Source: Streptomyces cavernicola (GTDB lineage: Bacteria > Actinomycetota > Actinomycetes > Streptomycetales > Streptomycetaceae). From it: a stretch of DNA of 60,784 nt. The notes below the pieces were generated by a model. It ran no database searches, was not told where the DNA came from, and worked only from the letters and a program-made list of their open reading frames with translations. Shown one piece after another: positions 42,976 to 51,830 of the stretch. The stretch's first letter is position 1. Each line of letters begins with the position of its first letter. The position numbers were made by a program, and so were the translations under genes. The stretch lies in the NCBI RefSeq assembly GCF_029968035.1, contig NZ_JASCIQ010000046.1, forward strand, positions 1 to 60,784, given 5' to 3'.

Positions 42976-45900
42976 ATGGACGAACACTCCGACGCGGCGA
43001 GGCCGCCGACGGCGGCTGCCGCACGTGCCGCTGCCCGCGAGCGACCGCAGGGCGCTCCGCGGCGGAACACCACGAGCGCGAGCGCCGTACGCCCGAGCGC
43101 TGCGCGGCAGGACCGCTCCGGCCGGGGACGCGAAGGCCCGGTGGCCCCGCCCGAGGTGGGTGGCCCGGTGAACGCGCCGGGAGCATGGCAGGCCCACCTC
43201 CTCGCCCCGCGCCGCAGCCAGCTGAACCAGCTGCTGTTCGCGGGCGTCTGCGCGGCCTACGCGGCCGGCTCGGCCTTCGGCTGGGGCTCGGTCCGACTCT
43301 CGTACGTCATGGGCGACTTCGGCCTCAGCGCTGCCGCCGCGACGGCCGCCGTCTCGTGCGTCCTCTACGCCCGCAGCAGGCGCAGCCGCTTCCGGCCCGC
43401 GTGGCTGCTGTTCGGCCTCTCCTCCGCGATGGCCGCCCTCGGCAACGCCGTCTGGGGCTGGTACGAAGTGGTGCTCCAGCGCCCCGTGCCCAGCCCGAGC
43501 CTCGCCGACCTGTTCTTCCTGTGCTTCGCGCCGCCCGCCATCGTCGGGCTGCTCGTGCTCGCCAAACGGCCCGTCACGCGCGCCGGCTGGGTCTGCCTCG
43601 GCCTCGACTCCTGGCTGATCGGCGGCTCGCTCCTGACCCTCGCGTGGAGCCTGGCCCTCGCGCACACCGCCGAGTTCGGCGACCTCAGCGTCTCGCACGC
43701 CGCGCTGTCGCTCGCGTACCCGCTGCTCGACATCGCGCTCGTCAGCATGGTCCTCGCGCTGCACTTCCGGCGCTCCGCGACCAACCGCTCCGCGGTGAAC
43801 ACCGCGATCGCCGCGATAGCCCTGACCGTGATGTGCGACGCCCTGTTCACCTCCCCGCTCCTGCGGGAGTCGTACCGCTCGGGCCAGATCCTCGACGCCG
43901 GCTGGTTCGCGGGCTCCCTGCTCCTCGCGTACGCCCCGTGGGTCACCTCCCGCGAGCAGGCCGCGAGCGAACCGGCGCCCGAGACCGGCCCCGAGGCGAG
44001 ACGCGCGGTCGACGCGGCCGGGCTGCGGCACGCCGCCGGGCGCGGGCCGCGCCCCATCGCCGGCTCGCTCGCCGCGCTCACGCCCTATCTGGCCGCCGCC
44101 GTCTGCACGTTGGGGATCCTCTACAACACCCTCAACGGCCGCAGCGTCGACCGCGTCGTGCTCTTCACCGCCTGCACGGTGGTCCTCGCCCTGGTCGTCC
44201 GCCAGGCGATCATGCTGCTCGACAACATCACGCTCACCCAGGAACTCGCCCAGAAGGAGAACCACTTCCGCTCCCTGGTGCAGGGCTCCAGCGACGTGAT
44301 CATGATCGCCGCCCCGAACGGCATCCTGCGGTACGTCAGCCCGGCCGCCGCCGGAGTCTGGGGCCGGGACGCCGACGAACTGGTCGGCTCCGAGCTGGCG
44401 ACGCTGATCCACCCCGCCGACCTCGGCCGCGTCGTCCACGAGATCCGCCGCTTCCTCGCCGTACGGCCACAGGACGAGCCCACCACGCGCATCGAATGCC
44501 GCTTCCGCTCCGGCAACGGCACCTGGCTGAACGTGGAGTCGACCGTCAACAGACACCACGGCGGCCTCATCTTCAACAGCCGTGACGTGACCGAACGGGT
44601 GCGCCTCCAGGCCCAGTTGCAGCACAACGCCGAGCACGACCCGCTCACCGACCTGCCCAACCGCGCCCTGTTCACCAAGCGCGTCGCCGGCGCTCTCGGC
44701 GGCAGACGCATCGGGGACCGCGGCACCGCCGTGCTCTTCATCGACCTCGACGGCTTCAAGGGCGTCAACGACACCATCGGCCACCAGGCCGGCGACGAAC
44801 TCCTCGTCCAGGCCGCCCGCAGACTGGCCGAATCCGTGCGCTCCGGGGACACCGCGGCCCGCCTCGGCGGCGACGAGTTCGCCGCGCTCATCGTCGGCGA
44901 CGGCGACCGGGACCGCGCCGCCCGCGAGCGGATCATCCACGAGCTCGCGGACCGCCTGCGCGTCCGCCTCTCCGACCCGTACGTGATCGACGGGCGGGAC
45001 GTGCGCGTGGCCGCCTCCATCGGCGTCTCCTTCGCCGAACCGGGCGTCACCGCGGGGGAGTTGCTGCGCAACGCCGACCTCGCGATGTACCGCGCCAAGG
45101 CCGCGGGCAAGGGCCGTGTCGTCCTCTACGCGCCCCAGATGCAGGCCGAGGTGGTCCGCAAGGCGGAGCTGGCCACCCGGCTGCGCAGCGCGCTGCACGA
45201 GGGCGAGTTCGTGCTCCTGCACCAGCCCGTGGTGACCCTCGACTCCGGGGACGTCACCGGAGTCGCCGCACAGGCCAGATGGCGCTCGGCCCAGGGACTC
45301 CTGTTCACCCCGGCGGAGTTCCTGCGCGTCGCCGACGACCAGGACCGCGCGGCCGAGCTGGGCCGCTGGCTCCTGGAGGAGGCCGTCGAGCAGGCCGCCG
45401 AGCGCGGCCGCGCCGGGCACGCCGTCCCCGTGACCGTCCGGATGGGCGCCCAGCGCCTCCTCGACCGCTCCATGCCCCTCGGCTCCGTGGAGGCGCTCCT
45501 GACGCGGTACGGGCTGCCCTCCGGCGCCCTCGTCATCGAGCTGGCCGAGAGCGACCCGCGCACGCCCCTCGACGAGCTCGAGCGGCGCCTGGCCGCGCTG
45601 CGCCGCCTCGGCGTCCGCATCGCCCTGGACGGCCTCGGCACCGGCCACGCCGCGATCAACGCACTGCGCCGACTCCCCGTGGACGTACTGAAACTGGACC
45701 GCTCCCTGGTCGAGGGGGTGGTCGAATCGGCCAGACTCCACAAGATCACCAGCGGTCTGCTGCGCATCGCGGGCGACCTCGGCCTGCAGTCCGTGGCCGA
45801 CGGAGTGGACCTGCCCGAGCAGGTCGTGGCCCTGCGCGAGATGGGCTGTACGCACGGCCAGGGCATGGCCTTCTCCGGACCCGTGGACGAGTACCGGCTG

Positions 45901-46038
45901 CGCCGGGCGCTCGCCGGCGGGGACTATCCGCTGCCGCAGGGCCCGGCCGAGCCGGTCTTCGTGGGCGGGGCGGTGATCGGCGCTACCAGAGACACCCGAC
46001 TCCGCTCACATAATGAGACTGCCGTCCCACCCACTTGA
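42976..46038 (+). CDS. cdgC: Membrane PAS-GGDEF protein with degenerate EAL domain (CdgC-like)
   Basis: Up to 1,020 residues. An Arg/Ala-rich N-terminus precedes about eight membrane helices (residues about 75-420), then a PAS domain (HFRSLVQGSSDVIMIAAPNG). The GGDEF domain is intact (ARLGGDEFAAL), with an RSGD product-inhibition site five residues before it. The C-terminal EAL domain is degenerate: AAQARW stands in place of EALxRW, and LDGLGTGHAA in place of DDFGxGxSS. It should be a diguanylate cyclase without phosphodiesterase activity. Position directly before ilvB matches what I recall for cdgC. The start is unsure: ATG 42976 is used, GTG 43168 (VNAPGAWQAH) would begin close to the membrane domain. 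Confidence 0.85.
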   Translation: MDEHSDAARPPTAAAARAAARERPQGAPRRNTTSASAVRPSAARQDRSGRGREGPVAPPEVGGPVNAPGAWQAHLLAPRRSQLNQLLFAGVCAAYAAGSAFGWGSVRLSYVMGDFGLSAAAATAAVSCVLYARSRRSRFRPAWLLFGLSSAMAALGNAVWGWYEVVLQRPVPSPSLADLFFLCFAPPAIVGLLVLAKRPVTRAGWVCLGLDSWLIGGSLLTLAWSLALAHTAEFGDLSVSHAALSLAYPLLDIALVSMVLALHFRRSATNRSAVNTAIAAIALTVMCDALFTSPLLRESYRSGQILDAGWFAGSLLLAYAPWVTSREQAASEPAPETGPEARRAVDAAGLRHAAGRGPRPIAGSLAALTPYLAAAVCTLGILYNTLNGRSVDRVVLFTACTVVLALVVRQAIMLLDNITLTQELAQKENHFRSLVQGSSDVIMIAAPNGILRYVSPAAAGVWGRDADELVGSELATLIHPADLGRVVHEIRRFLAVRPQDEPTTRIECRFRSGNGTWLNVESTVNRHHGGLIFNSRDVTERVRLQAQLQHNAEHDPLTDLPNRALFTKRVAGALGGRRIGDRGTAVLFIDLDGFKGVNDTIGHQAGDELLVQAARRLAESVRSGDTAARLGGDEFAALIVGDGDRDRAARERIIHELADRLRVRLSDPYVIDGRDVRVAASIGVSFAEPGVTAGELLRNADLAMYRAKAAGKGRVVLYAPQMQAEVVRKAELATRLRSALHEGEFVLLHQPVVTLDSGDVTGVAAQARWRSAQGLLFTPAEFLRVADDQDRAAELGRWLLEEAVEQAAERGRAGHAVPVTVRMGAQRLLDRSMPLGSVEALLTRYGLPSGALVIELAESDPRTPLDELERRLAALRRLGVRIALDGLGTGHAAINALRRLPVDVLKLDRSLVEGVVESARLHKITSGLLRIAGDLGLQSVADGVDLPEQVVALREMGCTHGQGMAFSGPVDEYRLRRALAGGDYPLPQGPAEPVFVGGAVIGATRDTRLRSHNETAVPPT
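46009..46014 (+). promoter_or_regulatory. Candidate -10 element of the ilvB leader transcript
   Basis: CATAAT lies in the last codons of the GGDEF gene, about 58 bases before the leader-peptide ATG. It is AT-rich in an otherwise GC-rich setting. No good -35 hexamer could be fixed. A TTGACA at 46035-46040 is not followed by a -10 at useful spacing. Confidence 0.35.
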
Positions 46039-46071
46039 CAGTCCCCTGCGGTGAGGGGGAAGGTCAGTGCC

Positions 46072-46113
46072 ATGCGCACCCGAATTCTCGTACTTGGAAA
46101 GCGCGTCGGCTAA
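46072..46113 (+). CDS. ilvB leader peptide (attenuator), 13 residues
   Basis: ATG 46072 encodes MRTRILVLGKRVG, then TAA. Four branched-chain residues in a row (Ile-Leu-Val-Leu) are written ATT, CTC, GTA, CTT, of which three are A/T-ending codons that are rare in Streptomyces. GAGGGGGAAGG at 46053-46063 is the ribosome binding site. A hairpin and then a T-tailed terminator follow, before ilvB. This is the standard layout of amino-acid-dependent transcription attenuation: slow translation of the Ile/Leu/Val codons should prevent terminator formation. Confidence 0.88.
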   Translation: MRTRILVLGKRVG

Positions 46114-46114
46114 G

Positions 46115-46146
46115 GCTGAGCCTGCGGACACCGCAGAGATCTCAGC
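46115..46146 (+). promoter_or_regulatory. Pause/antiterminator-region hairpin of the ilvB attenuator
   Basis: GCTGAG (46115-46120) with CTGCGG (46122-46127) can pair with CCGCAG (46131-46136) and CTCAGC (46141-46146), giving a two-part stem separated by internal loops. It starts two bases after the leader-peptide stop codon, so a ribosome at the stop would cover its 5' arm. Confidence 0.7.
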
Positions 46147-46165
46147 GCTACGGCACCGACGCGCT

Positions 46166-46199
46166 CCCCTCGCTTGCCTCCGGGCACGAGGGGTTTTTT
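46166..46199 (+). terminator. Attenuator terminator before ilvB
   Basis: CCCCTCG (46166-46172) pairs with CGAGGGG (46187-46193), with a possible inner TGCC/GGCA pairing, followed by six T residues (46194-46199). A T-tailed intrinsic terminator between promoter and ilvB is unusual in Streptomyces and fits an attenuator. Confidence 0.88.
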
Positions 46200-46274
46200 G
46201 TTGCACTGGCACCGCCCCGCATCACCGTAGAAACTCTCGCAAAACACCCTCTTAGCTCCCGAGAAGAGAAGCCG

Positions 46275-48167
46275 ATGACCGAGCAGGCCACCGGGTCCCA
46301 TCCGCAGCCGCGGCCCCGACCCTCTGGACAGCAGACCGCCCCCGCAGAGCAGCTGACGGGCGCGCAGTCCCTCATTCGTTCTCTCGAGGAAGTCGGGGCC
46401 GAGACGGTATTCGGCATCCCGGGCGGCGCGATCATGCCGGCGTACGACCCGCTGATGGACTCCACCAAGGTCCGTCACATCCTGGTCCGCCACGAGCAGG
46501 GCGCGGGCCACGCGGCCACCGGTTACGCCCAGGCCACCGGCAAGGTCGGCGTCTGCATGGCGACCTCCGGCCCCGGCGCGACCAACCTGGTCACGCCCAT
46601 CGCCGACGCGCACATGGACTCCGTGCCGCTCGTCGCGATCACCGGCCAGGTCGCCTCCAAGGCCATCGGCACGGACGCCTTCCAGGAGGCGGACATCGTC
46701 GGCATCACCATGCCGATCACCAAGCACAACTTCCTCGTCACCAGGGCCGAGGACATCCCGAGGACGATCGCCGAGGCCTTCCACATCGCCTCCACCGGCC
46801 GTCCCGGCCCGGTCCTGGTCGACATCGCCAAGGACGCGCTGCAGGCGAAGACCACCTTCAGCTGGCCGCCGCAGACCGACCTGCCGGGCTACCGGCCGGT
46901 GACCAAGCCGCACGCCAAGCAGATCCGCGAGGCCGCCAAGCTGATCACCCAGGCCAAGCGGCCCGTCCTCTACGTCGGCGGCGGTGTCCTCAAGGCACAC
47001 GCCACCGCCGAGCTGAAGGTCCTCGCCGAACTCACCCGGGCGCCCGTCACCACCACCCTGATGGCGCTCGGCGCGTTCCCCGACAGCCACCCGCTGCACG
47101 TGGGAATGCCGGGCATGCACGGTGCGGTCACCGCCGTCACCGCGCTGCAGAAGGCCGACCTGATCGTCGCCCTCGGAGCCCGCTTCGACGACCGCGTCAC
47201 CGGCAAGCTCGACTCCTTCGCCCCGCACGCGAAGGTCGTGCACGCCGACATCGACCCCGCGGAGATCGGCAAGAACCGCACCGCCGACGTCCCGATCGTG
47301 GGCGACGCCCGCGAGGTCATCGCCGACCTGGTCCAGGCCGTGCAGGCCGAGACCGCCGACGGCAACGCCGGCGAGGCCGCCAAGGACGGGTACGCCGCCT
47401 GGTGGGACCTGCTCAACAAGTGGCGCGAGACCTACCCGCTCAGCTACGACCTGCCCGCGGACGGCAGCCTCGCCCCGCAGCAGGTCATCCAGCGGATCGG
47501 CCAACTCGCCCCGGAGGGCACGGTGTTCGCGGCCGGCGTCGGCCAGCACCAGATGTGGGCCGCGCACTTCATCGACTACGAGAAGCCCGCGACCTGGCTC
47601 AACTCCGGCGGCGCCGGAACGATGGGCTACGCGGTCCCGGCCGCCATGGGCGCCAAGGCCGGCAAGCCCGAGGCCCCGGTGTGGGCCATCGACGGCGACG
47701 GCTGCTTCCAGATGACCAACCAGGAACTGACCACCTGCGCCCTGAACAACATCCCGATCAAGGTCGCGGTCATCAACAACGGCGCCCTCGGCATGGTCCG
47801 CCAGTGGCAGAACCTGTTCTACGACGGCCGGTACTCCAACACCGTGCTGCACGCCGAGGAGACCGGCCACGAGAACACCGGCTCCCAGGTCGGCGCCAGC
47901 CAGGCCGCCCGCAAGGGCACCCGCGTCCCAGACTTCGTGAAGCTGTCCGAGGCCATGGGCTGTGTGGCGCTGCGCTGCGAGGACCCGGCCGACCTCGACA
48001 AGGTCATCGCCGAGGCCAACGCCATCAACGACCGCCCCGTCGTCGTCGACTTCATCGTCCACGAGGACGCCCAGGTCTGGCCGATGGTCGCCGCCGGCAC
48101 CTCCAACGACGAGGTCATGGCCGCCCGGGGCGTCCGCCCCGACTTCGGCGACATGGCCGACGACTGA
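46275..48167 (+). CDS. ilvB: Acetolactate synthase large subunit
   Basis: The ThDP- and FAD-dependent catalytic subunit for the first common step of valine, leucine and isoleucine synthesis, about 630 residues. The ThDP-activating glutamate lies in VRHEQGAGHAATGYA. FAD/ThDP domain marks include VGVCMATSGPGATNLVTPIA and the C-terminal ThDP motif from GDGCFQMTNQEL to NN. ATG 46275 (MTEQATGSHPQP) follows GAGAAGAGAAG; the longer open frame covers the attenuator and is rejected. The first 35 residues are a variable Pro/Gln tail. ilvN follows 29 bases later and ilvC after a further 108. Confidence 0.97.
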   Translation: MTEQATGSHPQPRPRPSGQQTAPAEQLTGAQSLIRSLEEVGAETVFGIPGGAIMPAYDPLMDSTKVRHILVRHEQGAGHAATGYAQATGKVGVCMATSGPGATNLVTPIADAHMDSVPLVAITGQVASKAIGTDAFQEADIVGITMPITKHNFLVTRAEDIPRTIAEAFHIASTGRPGPVLVDIAKDALQAKTTFSWPPQTDLPGYRPVTKPHAKQIREAAKLITQAKRPVLYVGGGVLKAHATAELKVLAELTRAPVTTTLMALGAFPDSHPLHVGMPGMHGAVTAVTALQKADLIVALGARFDDRVTGKLDSFAPHAKVVHADIDPAEIGKNRTADVPIVGDAREVIADLVQAVQAETADGNAGEAAKDGYAAWWDLLNKWRETYPLSYDLPADGSLAPQQVIQRIGQLAPEGTVFAAGVGQHQMWAAHFIDYEKPATWLNSGGAGTMGYAVPAAMGAKAGKPEAPVWAIDGDGCFQMTNQELTTCALNNIPIKVAVINNGALGMVRQWQNLFYDGRYSNTVLHAEETGHENTGSQVGASQAARKGTRVPDFVKLSEAMGCVALRCEDPADLDKVIAEANAINDRPVVVDFIVHEDAQVWPMVAAGTSNDEVMAARGVRPDFGDMADD

Positions 48168-48196
48168 GAACTGAGAGAGACGAAGGAACAGACACC

Positions 48197-48721
48197 ATGT
48201 CCAAGCACACGCTCTCCGTTCTCGTCGAGAACACCCCCGGCATCCTCGCCCGGATCGCCGCCCTGTTCTCGCGCCGCGGCTTCAACATCGACTCGCTCGC
48301 GGTCGGCGTCACCGAGCACCCCGACATCTCCCGCATCACCATCGTGGTGAACGTCGAGGACCTCCCCCTCGAACAGGTCACCAAGCAGCTGAACAAGCTC
48401 GTCAACGTCCTGAAGATCGTGGAGCTCGAGCCCGGCCAGGCCGTCCAGCGCGAGCTGGTCCTCGCCAAGGTCCGCGCCGACAACGAGACCCGGTCGCAGA
48501 TCGTCGAGATCGTCCAGCTGTTCCGCGCCAAGACCGTGGACGTCTCGCCCGAGGCGGTCACCATCGAGGCCACCGGATCCAGCGACAAGCTGGAGGCGAT
48601 GCTCAAGATGCTGGAGCCCTTCGGCATCAAGGAACTCGTCCAGTCCGGCACGATCGCCATCGGCCGCGGCTCGCGCTCCATCACGGACCGCTCGCTGCGC
48701 GCCCTCGACCGCTCCGCCTGA
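48197..48721 (+). CDS. ilvN: Acetolactate synthase small (regulatory) subunit
   Basis: The regulatory subunit that confers valine feedback inhibition on IlvB, 174 residues. The N-terminal ACT domain reads LSVLVENTPGILARIAALFS, then RRGFNIDSLAVG, the classic IlvN/IlvH signature. The C-terminal domain includes KTVDVSPEAVTIEATGSSDK. ATG 48197 has GAAGGA about 10 bases upstream. It lies 29 bases after ilvB and is surely co-transcribed. Confidence 0.97.
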   Translation: MSKHTLSVLVENTPGILARIAALFSRRGFNIDSLAVGVTEHPDISRITIVVNVEDLPLEQVTKQLNKLVNVLKIVELEPGQAVQRELVLAKVRADNETRSQIVEIVQLFRAKTVDVSPEAVTIEATGSSDKLEAMLKMLEPFGIKELVQSGTIAIGRGSRSITDRSLRALDRSA

Positions 48722-48829
48722 GCGCCGCGCGCCCCGACGCGCACCTCTCGGATACCGAGACCCGACAACCTCCCAACCCCCGCCCGCCGTACGGTGGGAA
48801 GCACCACCAGCACACATAGGAGATTTCCA

Positions 48830-49828
48830 GTGGCCGAGCTGTTCTACGACAACGACGCGGACCTGTCCATCATCCAGGGCCGCAAGGTCGCGGTCATCGG
48901 TTACGGCAGCCAGGGCCACGCCCACGCGCTGTCCCTGCGCGACTCGGGCGTCGACGTCCGCGTCGGCCTGCACGAGGGCTCGAAGTCCAAGGCCAAGGCC
49001 GAGGAGCAGGGCCTGCGCGTGGTCACCCCGTCGGAGGCCGCCGCCGAGGCCGACGTCATCATGATCCTCGTCCCGGACCCGATCCAGGCCCAGGTCTACG
49101 AGGAGCACATCGCCCCGAACCTGAAGGACGGCGACGCCCTGTTCTTCGGCCACGGCCTGAACATCCGCTACGGCTTCATCAAGCCCCCGGCCGGCGTCGA
49201 CGTCTGCATGGTCGCCCCGAAGGGTCCGGGCCACCTGGTCCGCCGCCAGTACGAGGAGGGCCGCGGCGTTCCGTGCATCGCCGCCGTCGAGCAGGACGCG
49301 ACCGGCAACGGCTTCGCCCTCGCCCTGTCGTACGCGAAGGGCATCGGCGGCACCCGCGCCGGCGTCATCAAGACGACCTTCACCGAGGAGACCGAGACCG
49401 ACCTGTTCGGCGAGCAGGCCGTCCTCTGCGGTGGTACGGCCGCGCTGGTCAAGGCCGGTTTCGAGACCCTGACCGAGGCCGGCTACCAGCCGGAGATCGC
49501 GTACTTCGAGTGCCTGCACGAGCTGAAGCTCATCGTGGACCTCATGTACGAGGGCGGCCTGGAGAAGATGCGCTGGTCCATCTCCGAGACCGCCGAGTGG
49601 GGCGACTACGTCACCGGCCCGCGCATCATCACGGACGCCACCAAGGCCGAGATGAAGAAGGTCCTCGCGGAGATCCAGGACGGCACCTTCGCCAAGAACT
49701 GGATGGACGAGTACCACGGCGGTCTGAAGAAGTACAACGAGTACAAGACCGCGGACTCCGAGCACCTCCTGGAGACCACCGGCAAGGAGCTGCGCAAGCT
49801 CATGAGCTGGGTGAACGAAGAGGCCTGA
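48830..49828 (+). CDS. ilvC: Ketol-acid reductoisomerase (class I)
   Basis: The second common enzyme of branched-chain amino acid synthesis, using NADPH and Mg2+. The product is 332 residues, the short class I form. The nucleotide motif is GYGSQGHAHALSL near residue 26. The metal-binding region has GGTRAGVIKTTFTEETETDL with two acidic ligands, and ECLHELKLIVDLMYEGGL follows. GTG 48830 has TAGGAGA 5 bases upstream. The 108-base gap from ilvN leaves room for an extra promoter (TACGGT near 48790). A strong terminator hairpin follows. Confidence 0.97.
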   Translation: MAELFYDNDADLSIIQGRKVAVIGYGSQGHAHALSLRDSGVDVRVGLHEGSKSKAKAEEQGLRVVTPSEAAAEADVIMILVPDPIQAQVYEEHIAPNLKDGDALFFGHGLNIRYGFIKPPAGVDVCMVAPKGPGHLVRRQYEEGRGVPCIAAVEQDATGNGFALALSYAKGIGGTRAGVIKTTFTEETETDLFGEQAVLCGGTAALVKAGFETLTEAGYQPEIAYFECLHELKLIVDLMYEGGLEKMRWSISETAEWGDYVTGPRIITDATKAEMKKVLAEIQDGTFAKNWMDEYHGGLKKYNEYKTADSEHLLETTGKELRKLMSWVNEEA

Positions 49829-49837
49829 GCCTCGACC

Positions 49838-49870
49838 GACAGGGCCGGAGCAGCTCGCTCCGGCCCTGTC
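49838..49870 (+). terminator. Terminator hairpin after ilvC
   Basis: GACAGGGCCGGAG (49838-49850) pairs with CTCCGGCCCTGTC (49858-49870), a perfect 13-bp stem with a 7-base loop, 10 bases after the ilvC stop. Confidence 0.9.
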
Positions 49871-50217
49871 GTCCAGCCCGTCAGACACAGATGGGTGATC
49901 TCTGCCGTAGAGGCGCAAGACCACCTCCAGAGCGGCACTAGACTGCCGTACTACATACGCGTCAGGCCCACAGCGTCGTGCGTCTTCCACGCGGCTCCCG
50001 CGACACCGGAGAACCTCAGGCACGCCCCCGCGCCGCCCGGCACGCACTCTCGCCGCACCGGCCAAAGGCCCAAGTAGCTCCGCTACGAGGACCTTCGTCC
50101 GGCACACCGAGAGCACGCACCGAACGACGCAGGACCGCACCCGAAGTTCACCGGCGCCGCTCCCCTCCGCCTGCGGCCGTCGGGACGGCCGTCCGCAATG
50201 GACATGTGAGGACACAC
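49871..50217 (+). other. serA upstream region
   Basis: These 347 bases contain no supported gene. A TAGACT -10-like hexamer lies at 49939-49944, which would give a leader of about 270 bases. A perfect 12-base palindrome GGACGGCCGTCC lies at 50183-50194, close to the serA start, and TGTGAGGA at 50205-50212 is its ribosome binding site. A long leader with a palindrome near the start could be regulatory; no known riboswitch was recognised. Confidence 0.4.
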
Positions 50218-51819
50218 GTGAGCTCGAACCCTGCCAAACCCGTCGTACTCATCGCCGAAGAGCTGTCGCCCGCGACCGTGGACGCGCTGGGTCCGGACTT
50301 CGAGATCCGGCACTGCAACGGCGCCGACCGCGCCGAGCTGATCCCCGCGATCGCCGATGTCGACGCGATCCTGGTCCGCTCCGCCACCAAGGTGGACGCC
50401 GAGGCCATCGCCGCCGCCGGCAAGCTCAAGGTCGTCGCCCGCGCCGGTGTCGGCCTGGACAACGTGGACGTCTCCGCCGCCACCAAGGCCGGCGTGATGG
50501 TCGTCAACGCCCCGACGTCCAACATCGTCACCGCCGCCGAGCTGGCCTGCGGCCTCCTCGTCGCCACCGCGCGGAACATCCCGCAGGCCAACACCGCGCT
50601 GAAGAACGGCGAGTGGAAGCGCTCCAAGTACACGGGTGTCGAGCTCGCGGAGAAGACCCTCGGCGTCGTCGGCCTCGGCCGCATCGGCGTCCTGGTCGCC
50701 CAGCGCATGTCCGCCTTCGGCATGAAGGTCGTCGCGTACGACCCGTACGTACAGCCGGCGCGGGCCGCGCAGATGGGCGTCAAGCTCCTCACGCTCGACG
50801 AGCTCCTCGAGGTCTCCGACTTCATCACCGTGCACCTGCCCAAGACGCCCGAGACCCTCGGTCTCATCGGCGACGAGGCGCTGCACAAGGTCAAGCCGAG
50901 CGTCCGCATCGTGAACGCCGCGCGCGGCGGGATCGTCGACGAGGAGGCGCTGTTCTCCGCCCTCAAGGAGGGCCGCGTCGCCGGCGCCGGCCTGGACGTG
51001 TACGCCAAGGAGCCGTGCACGGACTCGCCGCTCTTCGAGTTCGACCAGGTCGTCTGCACCCCGCACCTCGGCGCCTCCACGGACGAGGCGCAGGAGAAGG
51101 CGGGCATCGCCGTCGCCAAGTCGGTGCGCCTCGCGCTCGCCGGCGAGCTGGTGCCGGACGCGGTGAACGTCCAGGGCGGTGTCATCGCCGAGGACGTGCG
51201 CCCCGGCCTGCCGCTCGCCGAGAAGCTCGGCCGCATCTTCACCGCGCTCGCCAGCGAGGTCGCCGTCCGCCTGGACGTCGAGGTCTGCGGCGAGATCACC
51301 CAGCACGACGTCAAGGTGCTCGAACTCTCCGCGCTCAAGGGCGTGTTCGAGGACGTCGTCGACGAGACGGTGTCGTACGTGAACGCCCCGCTGTTCGCGC
51401 AGGAGCGCGGCGTCGAGGTGCGGCTCACGACCACGTCCGAGTCGCCCGACCACCGCAACGTCGTGACGGTGCGCGGCACGCTGTCCGGCGGCGAGGAGAT
51501 CGCGGTCTCCGGCACGCTTGCCGGCCCCAAGCACCTGCAGAAGATCGTCGCGATCGGCGAGCACGACATCGACCTGGCGCTGGCCGACCACATGGTGGTC
51601 CTGCGGTACGCGGACCGTCCCGGCGTCGTCGGCACGGTCGGCCGGGTCCTCGGTGAGGGCGGGCTGAACATCGCGGGCATGCAGGTGTCGCGTGCGGCGG
51701 CGGGTGGCGAGGCACTTGCGGTCCTCACCGTCGACGACACGGTTCCGGCGCAGGTCCTGACGGAGCTGGCGGCGGAGATCGGCGCGACGTCGGCTCGCTC
51801 GGTCAACCTCTCGGAGTAG
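50218..51819 (+). CDS. serA: D-3-phosphoglycerate dehydrogenase
   Basis: The first enzyme of serine synthesis, oxidising 3-phosphoglycerate with NAD. The product is 533 residues, the long actinobacterial form with an intervening domain. The nucleotide motif is VVGLGRIG near residue 148. Catalytic residues are Arg in VNAARGG, Glu in YAKEPC and His in TPHLGAST. An allosteric-substrate-binding region follows, then a C-terminal ACT domain (YADRPGVVGTVGRVLGEGGL) for serine feedback. GTG 50218 has TGTGAGGA 5 bases upstream. A T-tailed terminator lies just after the stop. Confidence 0.97.
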   Translation: MSSNPAKPVVLIAEELSPATVDALGPDFEIRHCNGADRAELIPAIADVDAILVRSATKVDAEAIAAAGKLKVVARAGVGLDNVDVSAATKAGVMVVNAPTSNIVTAAELACGLLVATARNIPQANTALKNGEWKRSKYTGVELAEKTLGVVGLGRIGVLVAQRMSAFGMKVVAYDPYVQPARAAQMGVKLLTLDELLEVSDFITVHLPKTPETLGLIGDEALHKVKPSVRIVNAARGGIVDEEALFSALKEGRVAGAGLDVYAKEPCTDSPLFEFDQVVCTPHLGASTDEAQEKAGIAVAKSVRLALAGELVPDAVNVQGGVIAEDVRPGLPLAEKLGRIFTALASEVAVRLDVEVCGEITQHDVKVLELSALKGVFEDVVDETVSYVNAPLFAQERGVEVRLTTTSESPDHRNVVTVRGTLSGGEEIAVSGTLAGPKHLQKIVAIGEHDIDLALADHMVVLRYADRPGVVGTVGRVLGEGGLNIAGMQVSRAAAGGEALAVLTVDDTVPAQVLTELAAEIGATSARSVNLSE

Positions 51820-51830
51820 TACGGGAGTTG

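Noticed and set aside
42862..45855. Long open frame on the minus strand (997 codons) opposite the PAS-GGDEF gene
   Set aside because: Same shadow effect; the plus strand has clear PAS, GGDEF and EAL-like motifs and this strand has none.
46035..46040. TTGACA as -35 of the ilvB promoter
   Set aside because: It would place the start point at or after the leader-peptide ribosome binding site, and no -10 is found at 16-19 bases. An upstream promoter fits the leader better.
49891..49941. Short ORF (MGDLCRRGARPPPERH) upstream of serA
   Set aside because: It has no ribosome binding site, is far from serA and lacks serine codons, so it is not a convincing leader peptide.
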